A stretch of 64,000 nucleotides of DNA, taken from Candidimonas sp. SYP-B2681. Lineage in GTDB: Bacteria > Pseudomonadota > Gammaproteobacteria > Burkholderiales > Burkholderiaceae_B. Where the stretch lies: the NCBI RefSeq assembly GCF_003971065.1, contig NZ_RYDV01000006.1, forward strand, positions 248,001-312,000, given 5' to 3'. Numbering within the stretch: the stretch's first letter is position 1; each line of letters begins with the position of its first letter. Positions 59,331-64,000 of this stretch are shown here, piece by piece. The notes beneath the pieces are model-generated. The model had not been told where the DNA came from and did no database searches. It saw only the letters and a list, made by a program, of their open reading frames with translations. A program made the position numbers and the translations under genes.

Positions 59331-60236
59331 CTAGCGCGCGAAGACCGCGTGATAACGGCGCTCGACCAGATAGTTGCTGCCGAGAATGATGGCGACCATG
59401 GCGATAAGCAATAATATGGCGATGGCCGCGCCCAGGGGCCAATTCAAGGTCCCCGTGAACTCGTCGTAGGCAGCCGTAGCGACCACCTTGAGACGGCGCC
59501 CCCCTAATATGGCCGGGGTGGCAAAGGCAGACGCCGCCAGAGCGAACACGATGATGCTGCCCGAAAGCACCCCGGGCATGATCTGAGGGAATATCACGCG
59601 ACGCAGCACAGTCATGGGCGATGCGCCCAACGAGAGCCCAGCGTTTTCCACGGAAGTGTCCAGCCTTTGGAGGGACGCCCAGACCGAGATGATCATGAAC
59701 GGAATCAGCACGTGTGTGAGCGCGATGGTGACGCCTCCCATGGTGTAGAGCATCTTGATCGGGCTGTCGATAAGACCCCACGATTGCAGCGCAGAGTTGA
59801 TCAAGCCCTCATTGCCCATCAGGATTGCCCAGCCCAGCGTACGCACAATCACGGAGATCAGTAAAGGGCCCAGAATCACGACCAGGAAAATTGCCCGCCA
59901 CGGGCTTCGCATGCGCGACAAAATCAAGGCTTCCGGTACGCCCAGGACGACACACAGCAGTGTCACCGCCAGCGACATACCGCCCGTGCGCAGGAATATT
60001 TCGTGATAGTAGCTATCGCTCAGGACTTCGATGTAGTTGGCGAAGGTATAGCCTTCACCGGTTCCCGTGGCGCTGTCATAGACGGAAAATGACAACACCA
60101 CCGTCAAGAGCAAAGGAACCAGAAGCAGACCCACAAACAGCAACAACGCTGGACTGCAAAGCAGCCAGGGTGTCGGACTGCCAAACCATGAACGGCGCCA
60201 CGCCGATCGCGCGTTGATAGACACTGAGCTAGACAT
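59331..60236 (-). CDS. ABC transporter permease (PotB type)
   Basis: 301-aa permease with about six hydrophobic segments and EAA-type loop VENAGLSLGASPMTVLRRV near 205. The ATG at 60236 overlaps the ATPase stop by 8 nt (ATGTCTAG). The upstream extension in the same frame is antisense-like and ignored. Confidence 0.92.
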   Translation of the reverse strand: MSSSVSINARSAWRRSWFGSPTPWLLCSPALLLFVGLLLVPLLLTVVLSFSVYDSATGTGEGYTFANYIEVLSDSYYHEIFLRTGGMSLAVTLLCVVLGVPEALILSRMRSPWRAIFLVVILGPLLISVIVRTLGWAILMGNEGLINSALQSWGLIDSPIKMLYTMGGVTIALTHVLIPFMIISVWASLQRLDTSVENAGLSLGASPMTVLRRVIFPQIMPGVLSGSIIVFALAASAFATPAILGGRRLKVVATAAYDEFTGTLNWPLGAAIAILLLIAMVAIILGSNYLVERRYHAVFAR

Positions 60237-61296
60237 GAGCAGCCTCCGCCTCGAGCATGCGCATGTCGTCGTCCTGCCAAGCCAGGTGCACGGTGTCGCC
60301 TTCAAACGCGGGCGGCCCGCCCACATTCGGTATATTGACGCGCAAGCGTCCCAGGGGGCCGTCGACCTCCATCGCCCAATGATTGCCCAGGAACATCCGC
60401 GCCCGCACGACGCTGCTTATGCGGCTGTCCGCCGACGACACCATGCGGATTTTTTCAGGCCGAATGTAAACCTGAATGTTCTCGGGAAATTGACAGCTTT
60501 CATGCGGAATACGCATATTGAGCCCGCCCATTTCCACCCGGCAACAGCCAGGCTGCCGGTCGACGATACGTGCGGGAATACAGTTGGTCTTGCCCAGGAA
60601 GCTGGACGCAAACGCCGACTCGGGACGCTCGTAAGCGTCAAAAGGCGTGGACACCTGGACGATACGCCCGCCATGCATGACAGCAATGCGGTCGCTCATG
60701 GTCATGGCCTCGATCTGGTCGTGGGTCACGAGTATGGTCGTGATACCCAGCTGCTTCTGGATAGCACGCAGCTCGACGTGCATTTCCTCGCGCAACTTTG
60801 CGTCCAGATTGGACATGGGCTCATCCAGCAAGAGCACATTGGGTCGTATGGCCAACGCCCGCGCAACGGCCACGCGCTGACGCTGCCCGCCCGAAAGGTC
60901 GCGCGGGTATCGGTGGCCCAGCCCCTCGAGACGAACGAGCTCGAGCGTTTCGGTGATGCGCTTTGATCGCTCGCTACGCCCCATGCCCTGCATTTCAAGG
61001 CCAAAACCAATATTGCCTGCCACGGACATATGCGGGAATAGCGCGTAGCTCTGAAACACAATACCCATGCCGCGCTTCTCTGGGCGAGTGTCTGTAATAT
61101 CGCGCCCTTCTAGCAGGATTCGGCCCCGGGTCGGCTCGGTAAAACCGGCCACCATTTGCAGGGTGGTGGTCTTGCCGCAGCCTGAGGGCCCCAACAGGGA
61201 GAGAAACTCGCCACGTTCAATATTGAGACTAATATCTTCGACCACGGTAAGATCGCCGTATCGCTTTGCAAGTCCATCAAGAGTCAAGTAAGTCAT
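60229..61296 (-). CDS. ABC transporter ATP-binding protein (PotA type)
   Basis: 355-aa ATPase with Walker A GPSGCGKT (36-43), LSGGQ (134-138), Walker B VLLLDEP (154-160), the switch histidine in LVTHDQIEAM near 195, and a C-terminal TOBE domain from about 270. It follows the receptor gene by 35 nt and drives import for the dehydrogenase operon. Confidence 0.94.
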   Translation of the reverse strand: MTYLTLDGLAKRYGDLTVVEDISLNIERGEFLSLLGPSGCGKTTTLQMVAGFTEPTRGRILLEGRDITDTRPEKRGMGIVFQSYALFPHMSVAGNIGFGLEMQGMGRSERSKRITETLELVRLEGLGHRYPRDLSGGQRQRVAVARALAIRPNVLLLDEPMSNLDAKLREEMHVELRAIQKQLGITTILVTHDQIEAMTMSDRIAVMHGGRIVQVSTPFDAYERPESAFASSFLGKTNCIPARIVDRQPGCCRVEMGGLNMRIPHESCQFPENIQVYIRPEKIRMVSSADSRISSVVRARMFLGNHWAMEVDGPLGRLRVNIPNVGGPPAFEGDTVHLAWQDDDMRMLEAEAAHV

Positions 61297-61331
61297 GGCG
61301 GATCCCTCTGCCTTTTACAACGACTGAAAAA

Positions 61332-62363
61332 TTAGCGCTCTACAGTACGATTCCAACGCGTTGTCCACTCGGCACGTTTGGGGTTGATCGCGGTCCAGTC
61401 CATGACGAGCATGTTTTCAACGGCTTTTGCACCGTAGGGCACCCTCTTGGCGACCTCGGGCGGCAGTTCCACCGTCTTGTTGGTCGGTCCCCAGCCTTCG
61501 CTGGTCGCCAGCAGGACTTGATTTTCAGGACGCACCAGGAACTGCAGGAAGGCCTGAGCCAGTTCCGGCTCTGGGCTCTTGTCTATGGCGCAACCGGCAA
61601 TCTGCAGGGACACGGCGCCCTCCTTGGGGTAGACCATTTCTACCGGAAAGCCGGTATTTTTCAGCGCCTGCACCCGGCCACTTCCGTGCGCGGCGAGAAT
61701 CACGCTTCCGTTCTGGAACATTTCGGCCAACTTGCCGGGCGTCGGTTCCCAGGACAGGACGTTGGGCTGAGCCTCGTCGATCATCGCTTTAAAGCCCGGA
61801 TCAATGTTTTTTTCACCACCGCCGCGCAAGCGCGCAAAGACGACGAGCGTGTGCAAACCATAGGTATTGGTGATCGAAGGAATCACCACTTTCTGTTTGA
61901 ATTTTGGATCGAGCAGCGCTTCCCAGGAATCGGGAGGCGGCACCCCCATCTTTTTGAAGGCCTCGGTGTTATACGCCAGTCCGGTAGCCACCAAGCCTAT
62001 ACCCACGGCCTTGCCGTCGATATTGGCCATCGAATACAAATCCTTGTAGGTTTCAGGCTTGACCGACGTACAGTATCCCAATTGCAGTGCCTGCCACATC
62101 GGACCATCATCGATCAAGGCAACGCCGATTTCCGGCTTGCTGCGCTGGGCCTGCAGCTTGGCCAAGGTTTCAGTCGAGGTGCCGGTCACCTGAATCACTT
62201 TAGTACCGGGATGCTCTTTCTCGAAGGCCGGAAATATCTTTTCCTTCATCAGCTTCTCGGTCGACCCGCCATTTGCGGCCACATAAAGCGTAGACGCGGC
62301 CCAGGAAGTGGAAGCGCACAAAGTCGCAATAACGGCCGCCGTGAGTTTCATACGTAAATGCAT
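61332..62363 (-). CDS. ABC transporter substrate-binding protein (PotD-like, family 1)
   Basis: 343-aa periplasmic receptor. AAGGAGA precedes the ATG, and the signal peptide of about 23 residues ends at SWA-AST. The family 1 fold is shown by ATGLAYNTEAFKKMGV near 120 and by W residues (SWEALLD, LSWEPT) that often pack on amines. First gene of the nine-gene block ending at 54365. The likely ligand is the substrate of the opine-type dehydrogenase, an amine or amino acid derivative. Confidence 0.92.
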   Translation of the reverse strand: MHLRMKLTAAVIATLCASTSWAASTLYVAANGGSTEKLMKEKIFPAFEKEHPGTKVIQVTGTSTETLAKLQAQRSKPEIGVALIDDGPMWQALQLGYCTSVKPETYKDLYSMANIDGKAVGIGLVATGLAYNTEAFKKMGVPPPDSWEALLDPKFKQKVVIPSITNTYGLHTLVVFARLRGGGEKNIDPGFKAMIDEAQPNVLSWEPTPGKLAEMFQNGSVILAAHGSGRVQALKNTGFPVEMVYPKEGAVSLQIAGCAIDKSPEPELAQAFLQFLVRPENQVLLATSEGWGPTNKTVELPPEVAKRVPYGAKAVENMLVMDWTAINPKRAEWTTRWNRTVER

Positions 62364-62578
62364 TTACATCTCCTTGAGTGTGATGGAGGATGAAGCATGG
62401 AGAAACACTGTTTGCAAGAGGATTGTGAGATCGGCGACCGCATGCAGTCAAATGAAAAGAAAGGGTGTATACATACATTTTTGATATGGAAGTATCCACC
62501 CGATTGCGCACAAGGCGACATCCGTTGAACTACCGTGTTCTCACTGATCTCGTCCTGGTGGCGCGCGTGGCGGCGGCA
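62364..62578. promoter_or_regulatory. Upstream region of the transport/dehydrogenase operon
   Basis: This gap must hold the promoter for the block starting at 62363. TGTATACA (62466-62473) is an 8-bp palindrome about 100 bp upstream of the start and a possible regulator half-site. No clear -35/-10 pair is recognised. Confidence 0.3.
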
Positions 62579-62607
62579 AAAAGCCGCTCGTTGTGCGAGC
62601 GGCTTTT
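62579..62607. terminator. Bidirectional intrinsic terminator
   Basis: AAAAGCCGCTCG, a 5-nt loop and CGAGCGGCTTTT form a perfect 12-bp stem with T-runs on both strands. On the minus strand it ends the amidase transcript 64 nt after its stop. Confidence 0.85.
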
Positions 62608-62670
62608 GGTTTTCTCAGTACTGAGCTGACAGCCTCTAATGCAGTTAAAGGGGCCGTCTGCTTCGACGTA

Positions 62671-63867
62671 CTACTGGCGCGAGAGAGCCTGATCCAGCAG
62701 CATCGCAGCGTGGACCACGGCGGCGTCACTGCCTCGCGCGCCTATCACGGACAACCCGACTGGAGCGCCATTAACGGTAATCCAGGGAAACGAAACCTGT
62801 GGAAGCCCCGCCAAGCCGGCGCCAGAAAGTAGCTTCTGCACACGCTGCCGCTCAGCCAAGAGCGTTTCAGGCGCGGCGGTACACAAAGGCGCTGGGCCCG
62901 GTGCCGTTGGCATGAGGATCACGGCATTGTCTGATAGCAAGGTGTCCAACGTTTGCGTCGCGGCTCTTCGGATAATTTGCCCCCGATCTACTTCCGCGAC
63001 AGAGAGCTCCGATGCTGCGATGAAACGGGCCCGCACGTCCGCGGCCAAATGGTCACCACTCTCAGTGACCCAGCTCCCATGTTCGCCCCAGATTTCCGCC
63101 CCCGCCAGAACCCGATACGCATCGGCCCACTCGCCGAGTGGCAGGCTTCCAGAAGGGACGGGCTTGAGCGAGAGCTTGAGGCTCTCGAGCAAATTCGCCA
63201 TGGCTGCCTTTACCGCCGGATCGCAAATGGCGAGTGCGTCGTCAGGCACTAGCCACGCCCGAGGCTCGCACACCGCTGAGTCTGGTATGAGAACACGCAA
63301 GACATCCATCAGTGCTTCACCAGACCGGGTGAACCAACCAACAGTATCGAAGCTGGGCGCCAGCGGAAAACCCGACTTTCCAGCATAGCCATGTGTGGGT
63401 CGTATCCCCCATACGCCGCAGTAGCTCGCGGGTAGCCGCGCCGAGCCGCCACAATCGGTGGCGAGCCCGATGTCGGCATGTCCTGCCGCTATCGCGACGG
63501 CGGATCCGGACGAGGAACCGCCTGGAATACGACAGGCGTCGGCCGGGTTCACAGGGGTGCCATAGTGGACATTGGCGCCGGTCAGGCTAAAAGCGAGTTC
63601 GTCAGTCACCGTTTTACCAAGCCATTCTGCGCCCGCCGCGAGCAGTGCAGACACGGCGAATGCCGAGGTACCTGCTTCGTGCTGCGCCTGCCACCAAACA
63701 GGGTTGCCCGCGCCAGTGCGTAGTCCCTCAACATCGAAGACATCTTTTACCGCCAATCGCATCCCTTCAAGCTGCGTGGAGGTTCGGGGCACCGAAGGTC
63801 CACGTGCAAAACCGTCTTTTACGAAGGCACCTTGTAAGCCAGGTTGCATCAGGTCAGGACGTTTCAT
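62671..63867 (-). CDS. Amidase (amidase signature family)
   Basis: 398-aa Ser-cisSer-Lys amidase, shorter than most. K41 (AVKDVFDV) is the catalytic lysine, the serines of GGSSSGSA near 118-120 include the cis-serine, and S142 in DCGGSARLP is the nucleophile. Its ATG overlaps the stop of a Bug receptor gene (ATGA at 63864-63867), so receptor and amidase are co-translated and probably serve one amide substrate. An intrinsic terminator follows. Confidence 0.9.
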   Translation of the reverse strand: MKRPDLMQPGLQGAFVKDGFARGPSVPRTSTQLEGMRLAVKDVFDVEGLRTGAGNPVWWQAQHEAGTSAFAVSALLAAGAEWLGKTVTDELAFSLTGANVHYGTPVNPADACRIPGGSSSGSAVAIAAGHADIGLATDCGGSARLPASYCGVWGIRPTHGYAGKSGFPLAPSFDTVGWFTRSGEALMDVLRVLIPDSAVCEPRAWLVPDDALAICDPAVKAAMANLLESLKLSLKPVPSGSLPLGEWADAYRVLAGAEIWGEHGSWVTESGDHLAADVRARFIAASELSVAEVDRGQIIRRAATQTLDTLLSDNAVILMPTAPGPAPLCTAAPETLLAERQRVQKLLSGAGLAGLPQVSFPWITVNGAPVGLSVIGARGSDAAVVHAAMLLDQALSRQ

Positions 63868-64000
63868 TTAGCGTGCACCTCGATAGAAGACATCAGCTCT
63901 TTCCACTGCGCCTGTTCCTTGCCGATACGGGCCGCAAACGTTGCGGCATCGCTCGCAACGATCTCAAAGCCATTCTCATGGAAAACCTTGCGAAGTGCCG
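63864..64000 (-). CDS. Bug-family (TTT) receptor, C-terminal part (5' end off the right edge)
   Basis: The last 44 residues are present, beginning ALRKVFHENGFEIVASD and ending SSIEVHAK. The pattern GFEIVASDAATFAARIGKE, then W, matches the end of Bug receptors (GxxVxxxxPxxFxxxxxxExxxW). The gene is cut by the window, not broken. It is translationally coupled to the amidase. Confidence 0.75.
   Translation of the reverse strand, partial: ALRKVFHENGFEIVASDAATFAARIGKEQAQWKELMSSIEVHAK

Noticed and set aside
61266-62357. 363-residue plus-strand frame opposite the PotD-like receptor
   Set aside because: Antisense shadow; the minus-strand gene has a signal peptide and AAGGAGA before its ATG.

Overview
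The window looks like chromosomal DNA of a betaproteobacterium of the Alcaligenaceae type (Bordetella / Achromobacter / Pusillimonas relatives). The inference rests on gene content: five Bug-family (tripartite tricarboxylate transporter) periplasmic receptors without their membrane partners, six LysR regulators, and many uptake systems next to small catabolic operons. I could not run a taxonomic search. Almost everything here is accessory metabolism; there are no ribosomal genes, no intact tRNA and no integrase or transposase.

Layout. 1-3650 (minus): branched-chain amino acid (LIV) type ABC transporter, cut by the left edge. 3799-7533: amidase, LysR regulator and divergent Bug receptor. 7606-13276 (minus): LacI regulator, ABC importer and a translationally coupled metallophosphoesterase, with a LacI-type operator at 13302-13321. 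13493-19387 (minus): a 1964-residue haem peroxidase fused to RTX calcium-binding repeats. 19738-20058: a decayed gene. 20112-26250 (plus): DUF1445 hydro-lyase, complete TRAP transporter, DUF2848 protein and amidase. 26332-27296: RES/Xre toxin-antitoxin pair. 27443-33023: SDR, amidohydrolase, Bug receptor, AhpD/carboxymuconolactone-decarboxylase-like protein and flavin monooxygenase. 33223-39995: two LysR regulators, two adjacent acyl-CoA dehydrogenases, a crotonase-family protein and an MFS exporter.

40015-45668 is a sulfolactate degradation cluster. ComC and SlcC interconvert the sulfolactate enantiomers through sulfopyruvate, and SuyAB cleaves (R)-sulfolactate to pyruvate and sulfite. A HutC-type GntR regulator sits between the slcC and suyA promoters, which share one architecture: a 14-bp operator, 4 nt, then TTGACA. 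A tRNA/tmRNA 3'-end-like scrap lies just beyond the cluster at 45741-45769. 45848-50556 holds a Bug receptor, RraA-like protein, LysR, aspartate-dehydrogenase-like enzyme and SDR, with two copies of one LysR-type operator.

50737-54396: a CBS-domain protein, a gene remnant, a solitary flagellin and a FAD oxidase. 54365-62363 (minus) is a nine-gene operon-like block: a PotABCD-like ABC importer, a three-subunit FAD/2Fe-2S dehydrogenase of the opine / D-hydroxyproline dehydrogenase type, RidA and LysR. The right edge carries an amidase coupled to a truncated Bug receptor gene.

The recurring theme is receptor or transporter plus one to four tailoring enzymes plus a local regulator. The best supported pathway is sulfolactate breakdown. 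The least explained modules are the RTX peroxidase without secretion genes, the TRAP/DUF1445/DUF2848/amidase set, and the LacI/ABC/phosphoesterase operon.
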